From NCBI GenBank assembly GCA_021798985.1, contig JAJZBI010000014.1, forward strand, positions 28,055-92,054: 64,000 nt of DNA, written 5' to 3'. Every line of letters begins with the position of its first letter. Position 1 is the first letter of the stretch. Both the position numbers and the translations under genes were made by a program. A model generated the notes under the pieces. It had not been told where the DNA came from. It made no database searches and saw only the letters and a program-made list of their open reading frames with translations. This document shows positions 19,701 through 27,062 of the stretch, one piece after another. This stretch comes from Actinomycetes bacterium (GTDB lineage Bacteria; Actinomycetota; Acidimicrobiia; Acidimicrobiales; Bog-793).

Positions 19701-20545
19701 TCGGTTTCGAGTACGGCTACTCGGTAGAGGCCAAGAACGCCCTCGTGTGCTGGGAGGCGCAGTTCGGTGACTTCGCCAACGGCGCCCAGATCATCATCGA
19801 CAACTTCCTCGTGGCGAGCGAGGAGAAGTGGGGCCAGCGCTCGGGGCTGGTGCTGTTGCTGCCGCATGGCTTTGAGGGCCAAGGCGCCGAGCACTCCTCG
19901 GCGCGCCTTGAGCGCTACCTCACCTTGGCGGCCGACAACAACATCACCGTCGCCCAGCCGACGACGGCTGCCCAGTACTTCCACCTCCTGCGCGCGCAGG
20001 CGCGCCGTGAGGTCCACCGGCCGCTCATCGTGATGACGCCCAAATCGCTCTTGCGCTCGCGCAGCGCTCGCAGCAGCGTCGACGACCTCGCGAGCGGGCA
20101 CTTCTTCGAGGTGCTCGACGACCCGGGCCGCAACGAGCGCCTCGACGCGGCCACCGTCACCAAGGTGATCTGCTGCAGTGGCAAGGTGGGCTACGACGCC
20201 ATCGCCCGGCGCGACGCCCTGCTCGAGGCGAACGACCCTGCGGGTCGGGCGGCGATCGTGCGGATCGAGCAGCTCTATCCCTGGCCGGAGGCGCAGCTGG
20301 TCGACGTGCTGGATCGCTACCCGAACGCCACCGAGCTTGTCTTCTTGCAGGAAGAGCCCGAGAACATGGGGGCGTGGAACTTCGTGCACGGGCGGCTGCA
20401 CCGGCTCTTCCGCGACCGCTACCAGCTCAAGCACCTGAGCCGCGGGGCCACGGGCAGCCCGGCCACCGGATCGCACATGGTCCACGAGCTCGAGCACGCC
20501 GCCTTGCTCGCCGCGGCGCTCGCGCCCGAGCCGGCAGCCTCCTGA
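16709..20545 (+). CDS. kgd: Multifunctional 2-oxoglutarate metabolism enzyme (E2o/E1o fusion)
   Basis: Actinobacterial fusion that decarboxylates 2-oxoglutarate and can transfer the succinyl unit, linking the TCA cycle to glutamate metabolism. About 1278 residues in order: a short E1 N-terminal helix (NAWLVEEMYQTF, regulatory-protein binding in relatives), an Ala/Pro linker (about 50-130), an E2-like succinyltransferase core (about 135-375) with the catalytic DHRVIQGAD, then the thiamine-diphosphate E1 (HRGRLNVLANIVGKSY near 585) through the C-terminal transketolase-like domain. There is no lipoyl domain, as in mycobacterial Kgd. The start is GTG 16709 after a -10 hexamer; the frame is open much further upstream but only as antisense of the epimerase. 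Confidence 0.95.
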   Translation: MQDDQHSGNGAETRDKSLGLNAWLVEEMYQTFVADPNSVNEGWREFFSDYRAHSPRAAVAAPTTLPEAAAPPATSGAPPAAERAPALPPPQSPPPAAPSAPPPVNGMAAPPASAAASEARPAGGSREAAGEAVMPLRGVAARVVENMTTSLGVPTATSVHPVPARLLEVNRRLLNEHLARSWGGKVSFTHVIAWAIVRALGDVPALNATFVSEVDGKPGPGVVRHAHVSLGIAVDVERPNGERSLVVPVLRAADTLDFAGFHQAYEQLIHRARTNRLEVSDFVGATVTITNPGTLGTTQSVPRLMVGQGAIIGVGALGYPAEYAGADPATLTELGIGRVVTLTSTYDHRVIQGADSGRFLQRVHELLVGADAFYDEVFASLAVPHEPARWRNDTAGGLSVEERDRVRVEKTVQLHALINMYRVRGHLIAHLDPLSTTPPEMPSYLDPEHYGLTLWDLDRTFYVRDFTDKHALSLSRVLEILREAYCRRVGVEYMHIQDIERRQWIQHHVEGVDTALDPEEQQHILGRLNAAEAFERFLHTRYVGQRRFGLEGAESTIPFLDACLEESAALGVSEVVLGMAHRGRLNVLANIVGKSYSEIFAEFEGNLDPDTVQGSGDVKYHKGAVGKWQGRHGEVLPVALASNPSHLEAVDPVVEGMARAKQDHYPNPADFPVLPILVHGDAAFAGQGVVAETLNLSQLRGYRTGGTVHLVINNQLGFTTPPTEARSSVYATDVAKMVQAPIFHVNGDDPEACVRVARLAAAWRQRFHSDVVVDLVCYRLHGHNEGDDPSYTQPLMYKAIDGHRSVRKLYTESLVRRGDITLDEAEQALADFVARLQGALDETRSSAPPKVERLAGRHLVEAPRLSMPTGVDKARLDAISRRIHSVPDGFVVHPKLARQFAQRYDSYQAGEVDWALAEGLALGSLLLEGVEVRLSGQDSRRGTFSQRHAVLVDYESGAEHVALAHLAEEVGGDAPVGEAGRTGCFSVLDSLLSEYAALGFEYGYSVEAKNALVCWEAQFGDFANGAQIIIDNFLVASEEKWGQRSGLVLLLPHGFEGQGAEHSSARLERYLTLAADNNITVAQPTTAAQYFHLLRAQARREVHRPLIVMTPKSLLRSRSARSSVDDLASGHFFEVLDDPGRNERLDAATVTKVICCSGKVGYDAIARRDALLEANDPAGRAAIVRIEQLYPWPEAQLVDVLDRYPNATELVFLQEEPENMGAWNFVHGRLHRLFRDRYQLKHLSRGATGSPATGSHMVHELEHAALLAAALAPEPAAS

Positions 20546-20622
20546 GCTGCCGTGCGGGTCGCGCGCTGCGGGCGCAGGGAATGCGCCGCTGCAGGCGCTG
20601 GCGGTGATTGACTAGCTCGGAC

Positions 20623-22230
20623 ATGCCAACCCAGCACATCGTCGTCGACGGATCCAACATTGCCACCGAGGGCCGCTCCACGCCGAGCCTCGATCAGCTC
20701 GAGGGCGCGGTCACCGAGTTGCACCGGGAGTTTCCCGACGCCGAGGTGACGGCGGTCGTCGACGCGACCTTCGCGCACCGCATCGACCCGTCCGAGCTCG
20801 AGCGCTACGAGAAGGCGGCGCTACGCGGCGAGCTCATCTCTCCGCCGGCTGGCGCCATCGGCCGCGGGGACGCGTTCTTGCTCCGCATCGCCGAGAAGGT
20901 GGACGCCGTCGTCCTCTCGAACGACTCGTTCCAGGAGTTCCACGGCGAGCATCCCTGGCTCTTTGACCGGGGCCGGCTGCTCGGCGCTACCCCAGTGCCA
21001 GGCGTCGGCTGGATCTTCGTTCCCCGCACCCCCGTGCGCGGCCCGAAAAGCCGGGTCGCGGTGCGCGACGCGCAGCGTGCCCGGGCGCGGGTGGAGAAGG
21101 CGATCGCCGTCGCCACCAAGGAGGTGGAGCGGCCGAGCACCGAGTCTCCGCGCCGCGCCCGGCGCACCCGGGTGCGGGCCGAGCCGCCCCAGGCCGTCAA
21201 CGATCCGATGACCTTCATTACCTTCATCGCCGAGCACCGTCTCGGCGAGGAGATCGAGGCCGAGGTCGAGAGCTTCAGCTCGCACGGCTCGGTCGTCCGC
21301 TTCGGTGAGGTGCGCGGTTACATCCCCTTGTCGGGACTGGGCAGCCCGCCGCCGCGTAGCGCCCGCGAGGTGCTGCGCAAGGGGGATCACCGCCGCTTCG
21401 TCGTCACCGCCCTCGACCCTTACCGCCGCGGCGTCGAGCTGGCGCTGCCCGGCGTGGGCGTGGTCTCGGGTCGCCCGAGCGAGGAGACTGTCGCCGCCGA
21501 GGTGAAGATGGCCCGCTCGGGTCGTGCTGCCCCCGTTCCCTTCATCTCCGGCCCCATCCCTCCGCCGCCCGGACCGCGCCGCCGCGCTGCGGCTGCCCCA
21601 GCGCCCGAGGAGGCAGCACGCGGCCTGGTGGCGGAGACCGAGGCTCCGGCCCCACGGGCACGCCGGGCCGCCGGAACCAAGGCGACCGCCGCCAAGACGA
21701 CCAAGGCGGCGGCCACGAAGGCCGCCAAGGCGACCGCCGCCAAGACGACCAAGGCGGCGGCCACGAAGGCCGCCAAGGCGACCGCCGCCAAGACGACCAA
21801 GGCGGCGGCCACGAAGGCCGCCAAGGCGACCGCCGCCAAGACGACCAAGGCCACCGCCGCCAAGGCCACCGCCGCCAAGGAGCCGACGCCGCGCACCGCC
21901 AAGACGACCAAGGCCACCGCCGCGAAGGCGACCAAGGCGGCGGCCACGAAGGCCACGAAGGCCGCCAAGGCCACCGCCGCCAAGGAGCCGACGCCGCGCA
22001 CCGCCAAGACGACCAAGGCCACCGCGACCAAGGCGACCGCCGCAAAGGCGACCAAGGCGACTGCCGCCAAGGAGCCGGCGCCGGCGACAGGGGCGAGGAA
22101 GCGGGCCGCCAAGTCGGCGGACAAGGGCGCCGGTGCCGCCAAGACATCCTCCAAGCGCGCGAGCGCGGCGGACGGCGAGGCGGCGAAGAAGTCCTCGGGA
22201 CCACGGCGCGCCCGCAGGGCAACGACGTGA
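20623..22230 (+). CDS. NYN/Zc3h12a-type ribonuclease with S1 domain and histone-H1-like tail
   Basis: Three parts. Residues 1-140 form a PIN-like NYN nuclease domain starting VVDGSNIATEGR, with a spaced acidic set (Asp9 in DGSN, Asp47 in VVDAT, Asp83 in GRGDAF, Asp101 in SNDSF) like that of Zc3h12a/regnase RNases. Residues about 200-285 look like an S1/OB RNA-binding fold (GEEIEAEVESFSSHGSVVRF, then GYIPLSGLG). From about 345 to the end (535) the protein is a Lys/Ala/Thr repeat tail resembling histone H1 or mycobacterial HupB tails, encoded by tandem DNA repeats. A regulatory or rRNA/mRNA-processing RNase held on nucleic acid by the tail is my inference. The start is ATG 20623; a TTG at 20608 is possible. 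The stop overlaps the fabZ-like start. Confidence 0.75.
   Translation: MPTQHIVVDGSNIATEGRSTPSLDQLEGAVTELHREFPDAEVTAVVDATFAHRIDPSELERYEKAALRGELISPPAGAIGRGDAFLLRIAEKVDAVVLSNDSFQEFHGEHPWLFDRGRLLGATPVPGVGWIFVPRTPVRGPKSRVAVRDAQRARARVEKAIAVATKEVERPSTESPRRARRTRVRAEPPQAVNDPMTFITFIAEHRLGEEIEAEVESFSSHGSVVRFGEVRGYIPLSGLGSPPPRSAREVLRKGDHRRFVVTALDPYRRGVELALPGVGVVSGRPSEETVAAEVKMARSGRAAPVPFISGPIPPPPGPRRRAAAAPAPEEAARGLVAETEAPAPRARRAAGTKATAAKTTKAAATKAAKATAAKTTKAAATKAAKATAAKTTKAAATKAAKATAAKTTKATAAKATAAKEPTPRTAKTTKATAAKATKAAATKATKAAKATAAKEPTPRTAKTTKATATKATAAKATKATAAKEPAPATGARKRAAKSADKGAGAAKTSSKRASAADGEAAKKSSGPRRARRATT
21682..22078 (+). repeat. Tandem coding repeats encoding the Lys/Ala/Thr tail
   Basis: Three perfect 48-base copies (21682-21729, 21730-21777, 21778-21825), each encoding 16 residues (ATAAKTTKAAATKAAK), then half a copy. 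After that come two copies of a related unit carrying KEPTPRTAKTTK, separated by degenerate TKA/AKA units. All units are multiples of three, so expansion or contraction keeps the frame. Perfect identity at DNA level points to recent duplication or gene conversion. Confidence 0.9.
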
Positions 22231-22664
22231 GCGCGCGATCTGGTCCGCCCTGGCGTCCCGAGGACCTCATTCCGCACCGGATCCCCTTCTTGCTCCTCAG
22301 CGAGATCACGGCACTCGAGCCGGGGGTCTCGGCCAGCGGAGCCTGGCAGCTCGGCGACGAGCCCTTCTTCGCCGGGCACTTCCCGGGTCGCCCCACCCTG
22401 CCCGGCGTGCTGATGATCGAGTCGCTCGCTCAGCTGGGGGCGGCGGCGGTGCTTGCCGATGACCGCATGCGCGGCCGTCTCCCCCTTTTCGGCGGGGTCG
22501 ACCGGGCTCGCTTCCGCCGGCAGGTTTTGCCGGGGGACCGTCTCGAGCTCGCCGTCGAGATCGGCCGGCTATCGGTGCGTGCCGGCACCGGGCACGGGGT
22601 GGCACGCGTCGGCGGCGAGGTGGCCTGTGAAGCCGACCTGCTCTTCGTGCTTGTGGCGGCGTGA
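22227..22664 (+). CDS. FabZ-like 3-hydroxyacyl-ACP dehydratase (hotdog fold)
   Basis: Dehydrates 3-hydroxyacyl thioesters in fatty-acid synthesis. 145 residues. HRIPFLLL at the start, the catalytic His in FFAGHFPGRPTLPG and the catalytic acid in MIESLAQLGAAA follow the FabZ pattern exactly. The context is unusual: it lies between an RNase and exonuclease III, sharing GTGA overlaps with both, with no other fatty-acid genes nearby. A dedicated acyl-ACP role is therefore uncertain although the fold and active site are clear. Confidence 0.88.
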   Translation: MSARSGPPWRPEDLIPHRIPFLLLSEITALEPGVSASGAWQLGDEPFFAGHFPGRPTLPGVLMIESLAQLGAAAVLADDRMRGRLPLFGGVDRARFRRQVLPGDRLELAVEIGRLSVRAGTGHGVARVGGEVACEADLLFVLVAA

Positions 22665-23458
22665 GGCCGATGCGGCTCGTTACCTGGAACATCAACTCCC
22701 TCAAGGCGCGCCAGGCGCGCGTCGAGGCTCTGCTCGGCGAGCTCCAGCCCGACGTCTGCTGCCTGCAGGAGACCAAGATCGCCGACGGTGCCTTCCCGGC
22801 GATGGCCTTCGAGGCCCTCGGCTACGAGAGCGCGCATCACGGCAACGGCCGCTGGAACGGCGTGGCGATCCTCTCGCGCGTCGGTCTGACCGAGCCGCGT
22901 GCCGGCTTCGTTGACGACGAAGCCGGCAGTATCGAAGAGTGCCGGCTGCTCCAGGCGACTTGTGGGGGCACCCGCGTGATGTGCGTCTATGTCCCTAACG
23001 GGCGGTCGGTGGGCTCGGAGCATTACGCTGCCAAGCTCGTCTGGCTGGCACGGCTTCGCGACGAGCTCGCGCGCACCTGCGACCCGGGCGCGCCGCTCGT
23101 CGTCTGCGGCGACTTCAACATCGCACCGGGGGACGACGACGTGTTCGACCCGGCCGCCTTCGTCGGCGCGACCCATGTCACCCGCCAAGAGCGTGCCGCG
23201 CTCGAGGAGCTGCTCGCCTGGGGCCTGATCGACGCTCAGCGCCACGTCGTTCCACGTGGGCCGGTCCCATTTACGTGGTGGGACTATCGCGCCGGCGCCT
23301 TCCACAAGGGCGAGGGCATGCGGATCGATCTCGCGCTGTGCAGCGCGCCTGTTGCCGAGCGCCTCGTCGGGGTGCACGTCGAGCGCGAGGCCCGCAAGAA
23401 AGGCGCCTTTGACGTTGCGCCCTCCGATCACGCCCCGCTGGTGCTCGACTGGGCCTGA
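22661..23458 (+). CDS. xth: Exodeoxyribonuclease III (AP endonuclease 1 family)
   Basis: Mg-dependent 3'-5' exonuclease and AP endonuclease in base-excision repair. 265 residues with the family blocks: LVTWNINSLKAR, CCLQETKIAD (metal-binding Glu), VYVPNGR, CGDFNIAPGDDDV, TWWDYRAGAF and the terminal SDHAPLVLDW with the catalytic His. GTG 22661 overlaps the fabZ-like stop; the ATG at 22670 (MRLVTWN) is an alternative that better matches family N-termini. The 3' end overlaps the convergent GntR gene by 31 bases. Confidence 0.93.
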   Translation: MRPMRLVTWNINSLKARQARVEALLGELQPDVCCLQETKIADGAFPAMAFEALGYESAHHGNGRWNGVAILSRVGLTEPRAGFVDDEAGSIEECRLLQATCGGTRVMCVYVPNGRSVGSEHYAAKLVWLARLRDELARTCDPGAPLVVCGDFNIAPGDDDVFDPAAFVGATHVTRQERAALEELLAWGLIDAQRHVVPRGPVPFTWWDYRAGAFHKGEGMRIDLALCSAPVAERLVGVHVEREARKKGAFDVAPSDHAPLVLDWA

Positions 23459-24267
23459 TCGGGCGGCGGAAGCGGGAGGGTCCCCGCCAAGAGGTCGAGA
23501 CCGGCCCGGGACGCCCGGGGCCCGCGGAACTCGGCCACCACGCCGAAGCGGTCCCCGCGCACGAGGGTCCTCCGCCACTCCACGCGCTGGGTGCCGGCGA
23601 GGCCGAGGCGCTCGATCTCGAAGGCCGCGCCGTTCCGGCCGAGGCCGAGATAGCGGCGCTCGGAGGCCGAGGGCACCACCGCCCGCAGGTGCTCGCTCCC
23701 CGCTGAGATCTGTACGCCGGCACGCGCCTCGAGCTCGTCGTAGAAGCCGCGAACGGAGAAGTCCGCCGCAAGCAGCGGCCCGGCAATGCTGAGCGGCGAC
23801 CAGATCCACTCGAGCGCGAGCGGTTCGCTGTCGATGAGGCGGAGCCGCTCGAGGTGAAAGAGCGGCTCGCGCGCCTCGAGTCCGAGGCGAGCAGCGGCAC
23901 TCGAGTCGCGGACCTCGCCAAGGCGGTGGACGACGCCGCGCTGGCTGTAACCGGTCGCCTCGATGGCGTCGTAGAGGCTGTAAGGGGTGCCAAGGGGTTG
24001 GCGGATGGTCGCGTTGAGCTGCGGCCGCCGGCCGCGCTGGGCGATCACCGTCCCCTCGGCCCGCAGCGCCCTCAGAGCCTCGCGCACCGTGTTGCGGCTC
24101 ACGCCGTACACGTCGGCGAGCTCGAGCTCGCCGGGGAAATGCTCACCGAACTCGCCAGCGGCAAGCCGGCGCCTCAGGTCGCCTTGGAGCTGCGCCCACA
24201 GCGGCAGCGCGCCGGCGCGGTCGACCGGCCTTGGCGCTGGGATGCCGGAGCCCGCGGCGTCGTCCAC
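23428..24267 (-). CDS. GntR-family transcriptional regulator, HutC/UTRA type
   Basis: N-terminal winged helix (about residues 18-85) with the GntR recognition segment DVYGVSRNTVREALRALRAEG, followed by a UTRA ligand-binding domain (about 95-260) of the chorismate-lyase fold (PLFHLERLRLIDSEPLALEW, GVQISAGSEHLRAVVP). 279 residues, usual length. It is the last gene of a minus-strand run after the TauE/SafE transporter and the DUF1634 gene. It probably controls that operon, because a TGTA-N7-TACA palindrome of the HutC kind overlaps the transporter promoter. The effector is unknown. Its 3' end overlaps xth. Confidence 0.88.
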   Translation of the reverse strand: MDDAAGSGIPAPRPVDRAGALPLWAQLQGDLRRRLAAGEFGEHFPGELELADVYGVSRNTVREALRALRAEGTVIAQRGRRPQLNATIRQPLGTPYSLYDAIEATGYSQRGVVHRLGEVRDSSAAARLGLEAREPLFHLERLRLIDSEPLALEWIWSPLSIAGPLLAADFSVRGFYDELEARAGVQISAGSEHLRAVVPSASERRYLGLGRNGAAFEIERLGLAGTQRVEWRRTLVRGDRFGVVAEFRGPRASRAGLDLLAGTLPLPPPDQAQSSTSGA

Positions 24268-24325
24268 CGCCCAACGCTACCGAGGCGAGCGCTGGCGCCG
24301 CTGCGCAGCGCCTCCCGCTGGCAGA

Positions 24326-24808
24326 TCACGACTGCGCCAGGAAGAACGAGCCCACCAAGACGGCGAGCACGTAGAGGGTGATCAGCGCCATCGGCAGGTC
24401 GTGCTCGACGAGAAAAGAGACCACGCCGACCCCAACCCGCAGCACGGGCGTCAAGATCAAGATCACGACGCCGACCACCACGATCCCTTGCCCCCGGCCG
24501 CGCGCCAGCGTGTGGGCGAGCCCAGCAAGGCTGTGGGGAAAGCGGCTGTGGGCTCCGGTGAGGCCGCGGTAGGAGGCGTGGCCGGTGATCGCGAGGTAGC
24601 CGTCATGGCGGGCGAACATGATGGCAAGGCCGGCGGCGATCACGAGCACGCTGACGCCGACGCCGACGCGCAGCACCCAGCTGACGGCGAGCTCGATCCG
24701 CCGGAGCGCCGCGTCGCTTCCGTCGCCGATGCCGATCTCGCCGAGCCCGGGCGACGCGCCGGCTCTCGCCCGGATTGGCGCCGATGATCCTCGGGAGGCA
24801 CTGATCAT
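24326..24808 (-). CDS. DUF1634-family membrane protein
   Basis: 160 residues with three predicted transmembrane helices (about 40-65, 110-130 and 135-158) and the family pattern of a first helix ending in VLVIAAGLAIMF. DUF1634 proteins are regularly encoded next to TSUP (TauE/SafE) transporters and are presumed accessory subunits; no biochemical function is established. The start overlaps the transporter stop by four bases, so equimolar synthesis is likely. Confidence 0.8.
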   Translation of the reverse strand: MISASRGSSAPIRARAGASPGLGEIGIGDGSDAALRRIELAVSWVLRVGVGVSVLVIAAGLAIMFARHDGYLAITGHASYRGLTGAHSRFPHSLAGLAHTLARGRGQGIVVVGVVILILTPVLRVGVGVVSFLVEHDLPMALITLYVLAVLVGSFFLAQS

Positions 24809-25644
24809 CCCGCGATTCCCTTCTGCAGCATCTCGAGCGAGATGGCGACGAGGACGACGACGAAGACGATCCGGATCGTCGCGCTCGTGACCGAGTTGAG
24901 CACCCGAGCGCCGATGGTGGCGCCGGCCAGTATGCCCACGGCAACCGGTGCGGCAATGATGGGGTCGATCTGGCCGCGCATGAAGTACACGCCGGCGCTC
25001 GCCGCGGCGGTGACGCCGATCATGAAGTTGCTCGTGGCGGTCGACACCTTCATCGGCAGCCGCATCGCGCCGTCCATTGCCGGCACCTTCAATGCTCCCG
25101 AGCCGATGCCGAGCAGTGCGCTGACGAGCCCGGCGACGTACATCAGCGTGAGGCCCAGCCGGGTGCGCACGACGTGGTACGCAATCTCGCGACGCTCGGC
25201 CGGGTCGTAGTACGAACCGTGCAAGGAGAGCGCGTTGGCAATGCGGTCATTCGAGGCGGACAGTGGTGCCGCTCGATGGCGCCGCTTGAAGGTCGCGAGC
25301 GCCGAGTAGCCGAGCACGGCGGCGAAGAAGACGAAGAGCAGGCGAGCCGGCAGCACGGTGGTCAAAAAGGCGCCGCTCAGCGCACCCGTCGTGGTCGCGA
25401 CCTCGAGGAACATCCCCACGCGCAGATTCGCCATGCGCTCGCGGACATAGGCCGCCGCGGCGCCGCTCGAAGTGGCGATGACCGAGACGATGCTCGCCCC
25501 GATGGCGAGCCGGATGTTGATCCCGTACAAGATCGTGAGCACCGGCACGATGACCACGCCGCCACCGAGTCCGACCAGGGCGCCGAGTGCGCCGGCCACG
25601 ACCGAGATCAGTGCCAGGGACACCACGAAATCCAGCGGGGTCAC
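24805..25644 (-). CDS. TSUP-family (TauE/SafE) anion exporter
   Basis: 279 residues, about eight hydrophobic segments in two repeats, each opening with a glycine-rich motif (GALVGLGGGVVIVPVL at the N-terminus; GIGSGALKVPAMDGAM near 180). Family members move sulfite, sulfoacetate or other small organosulfur anions. The GTG start at 25644 lies 6 bases after a TACAAT -10 with a TTGCAA -35, the best promoter in the window, covered by an operator-like palindrome. Forms an operon with the DUF1634 gene and probably the GntR gene. Confidence 0.87.
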   Translation of the reverse strand: MTPLDFVVSLALISVVAGALGALVGLGGGVVIVPVLTILYGINIRLAIGASIVSVIATSSGAAAAYVRERMANLRVGMFLEVATTTGALSGAFLTTVLPARLLFVFFAAVLGYSALATFKRRHRAAPLSASNDRIANALSLHGSYYDPAERREIAYHVVRTRLGLTLMYVAGLVSALLGIGSGALKVPAMDGAMRLPMKVSTATSNFMIGVTAAASAGVYFMRGQIDPIIAAPVAVGILAGATIGARVLNSVTSATIRIVFVVVLVAISLEMLQKGIAG

Positions 25645-25646
25645 AG

Positions 25647-25663
25647 ATGTATTGTAGGTACAT
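25647..25663. promoter_or_regulatory. Operator-like palindrome over the TSUP promoter
   Basis: ATGTA-TTGTAGG-TACAT, a perfect five-base inverted repeat with a seven-base centre. It contains the -10 hexamer, so a bound protein would block transcription. TGTA/TACA half-sites fit HutC-type GntR operators, and such a regulator is encoded at the end of the same operon. Confidence 0.5.
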
Positions 25664-25678
25664 TCTGATCTTTTGCAA
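25651..25678 (-). promoter_or_regulatory. Promoter of the TSUP-DUF1634-gntR operon
   Basis: On the minus strand TTGCAA (25673-25678), 16-base spacer, TACAAT (25651-25656), 6 bases, then the GTG start. Both hexamers are close to sigma-70 consensus, and the transcript would be leaderless. Confidence 0.7.
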
Positions 25679-25703
25679 GTCCGGCCTCGTGCGCGGGCCG
25701 CGG

Positions 25704-25709
25704 TAGCGT
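25704..25709 (+). promoter_or_regulatory. -10 element of the PCD gene
   Basis: TAGCGT, 9 bases before the ATG at 25719, divergent from the TSUP promoter. Confidence 0.35.
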
Positions 25710-25718
25710 GCGAGGCCG

Positions 25719-25997
25719 ATGGAGCTGCTCGACGACGCGGAGCTCAACCGGGCGTTGCCGAGCCTTTGGTGGCGGCGAGAGGGGCGCCAGCTGATCAAGG
25801 TCGTCCGGCGACAGGACTTCGCCGAGGCGCTGGCGTACGTGAACCTCGTCGGCGCGCTCGCCGAGCAGGCGGGCCATCATCCCGACGTCGAGATCTCGTG
25901 GAACACCGTCACCTTGCGGCTCAGCACCCACTCGCTCGGCGGCATCACCGACGCCGACCTCTCGCTCGCCCGGCGCATCGACGCGCTGCCGACGTGA
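25719..25997 (+). CDS. 4a-hydroxytetrahydrobiopterin dehydratase (PCD/DCoH)
   Basis: Recycles oxidised pterin cofactor. 92 residues with the PCD signature: QAGHHPDVEISWNTVTLRL followed by the late His in STHSLGG and the Asp in ITDAD. No phenylalanine hydroxylase is visible nearby, so the physiological partner is unknown; in many bacteria stand-alone PCD acts on molybdopterin or folate-like pterins. The stop overlaps the GTG of the next gene. Confidence 0.88.
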   Translation: MELLDDAELNRALPSLWWRREGRQLIKVVRRQDFAEALAYVNLVGALAEQAGHHPDVEISWNTVTLRLSTHSLGGITDADLSLARRIDALPT

Positions 25998-27055
25998 GGC
26001 GAGGGGCTCGCCGCGTCGGTGACGTCGCGCTCGAGCTCGTCGGGATCGACGCGCTCGGGGAGCGGCGCCACGTCATGGTCGACGGGGCTCCCCGGGCCAC
26101 CAGCGCGCTCACGCTCTCGCACTGGCCCGCCACGCCCTCTCCTCCCGAGCTCGCCCGCGACACCTCGTGTGAGATCGCGCTCGCCGCGCTCGCCGCCCGC
26201 TGGCGCCTCCCGGCGGCGGTCGACGCGGCGACGAACGACCACCTCGACGAGGATGGCGCCTGCGCGCTCTTCGTGCTCTGCGCCCCAGCGCTCGCCGCCG
26301 CGCACGGCGTGCTGCTGGCCGAAGCGGCGCGCGCCGGCGACTTCGACGTCGTGACGAGCGAGGCCGCCGGGTTCGTGGCCTGGACGCTGCGGGCGCTCTT
26401 TGACCCCGAGCGCTCGCCGCTCGCTGCGGGCGCGTCGCGCCGGGGCGAGGCGTGGACGGCGCACGCCTATGCGGAGGCCCTCGCCGAGCTGCCGGCGCTC
26501 CTCGAGCACCCCGGGCGTGCCGTCGCTCGCTACGGGGACGAAGCATCGGCGTGGCGCGCCGGCACCGCTGCGCTCGCCACGGGCCGCCTGCGCCTCCTGC
26601 GCGATCCCGAGCTCGACTTCGTGATCATCGAGGCGGACGACGCGCTGCTCGGTGGGCGCTTTGCCCGGATCGGCCACGGCCACGCGCTCCCCGTGCACCC
26701 TGCGGTCCTTCACGGGGCGGCGGAGGAGAGCCGTGTCCTCGTCCACTGGGGGGACCGGTGGTGCTACTACGACCGCTACGAGACGTGGGTGCGCACGGTG
26801 TCCCGCCCCCGGTTGCTGCGCCGCGAGCTCGGCCCCCTCGCCGCCGAGCTGAGCGCCGCGGAACCCGGTGCGATCTCCTGGAGCGCCGATTACTGCGGCA
26901 CGCTCGTCCCGGTGCTCGCACCGCTCGGCGGGGCCAGCGACCTTGCGCCCGAGGTGGTCGTCGCCATGATCCGCCGCCACCTTGCCGGCGCGCCGCCGGC
27001 ATGGGACCCCTCCCGGAGGCAAGGTGCCCTGCTCGCCTACGGCGCCACCCACTGA
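25994..27055 (+). CDS. Conserved hypothetical protein, 353 residues
   Basis: No function recognised. It starts at GTG 25994 in a GTGA overlap with the PCD gene. The N-terminal part contains LSHWPATPSPPELARDTS, a Trp-Pro/Asp pattern followed by an EIALAALAAR helix and NDHLDEDGACALF, suggesting a conserved polar site. The C-terminal half has HPAVLHGAAEESRVLVHWGDRWCYYDRYETWV, rich in aromatic residues, also likely functional. No signal peptide or membrane helix. The layout recalls uncharacterised actinobacterial DUF families (possibly DUF6687, from memory and unverified). It converges on pspAB with a 7-base gap. Confidence 0.65.
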   Translation: MRRGARRVGDVALELVGIDALGERRHVMVDGAPRATSALTLSHWPATPSPPELARDTSCEIALAALAARWRLPAAVDAATNDHLDEDGACALFVLCAPALAAAHGVLLAEAARAGDFDVVTSEAAGFVAWTLRALFDPERSPLAAGASRRGEAWTAHAYAEALAELPALLEHPGRAVARYGDEASAWRAGTAALATGRLRLLRDPELDFVIIEADDALLGGRFARIGHGHALPVHPAVLHGAAEESRVLVHWGDRWCYYDRYETWVRTVSRPRLLRRELGPLAAELSAAEPGAISWSADYCGTLVPVLAPLGGASDLAPEVVVAMIRRHLAGAPPAWDPSRRQGALLAYGATH

Positions 27056-27062
27056 GGCCGCG

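Noticed and set aside
21682..22078. Repeat array as CRISPR or satellite
   Set aside because: Units are contiguous, in frame and encode a Lys/Ala/Thr tail. There are no unique spacers and no cas genes.
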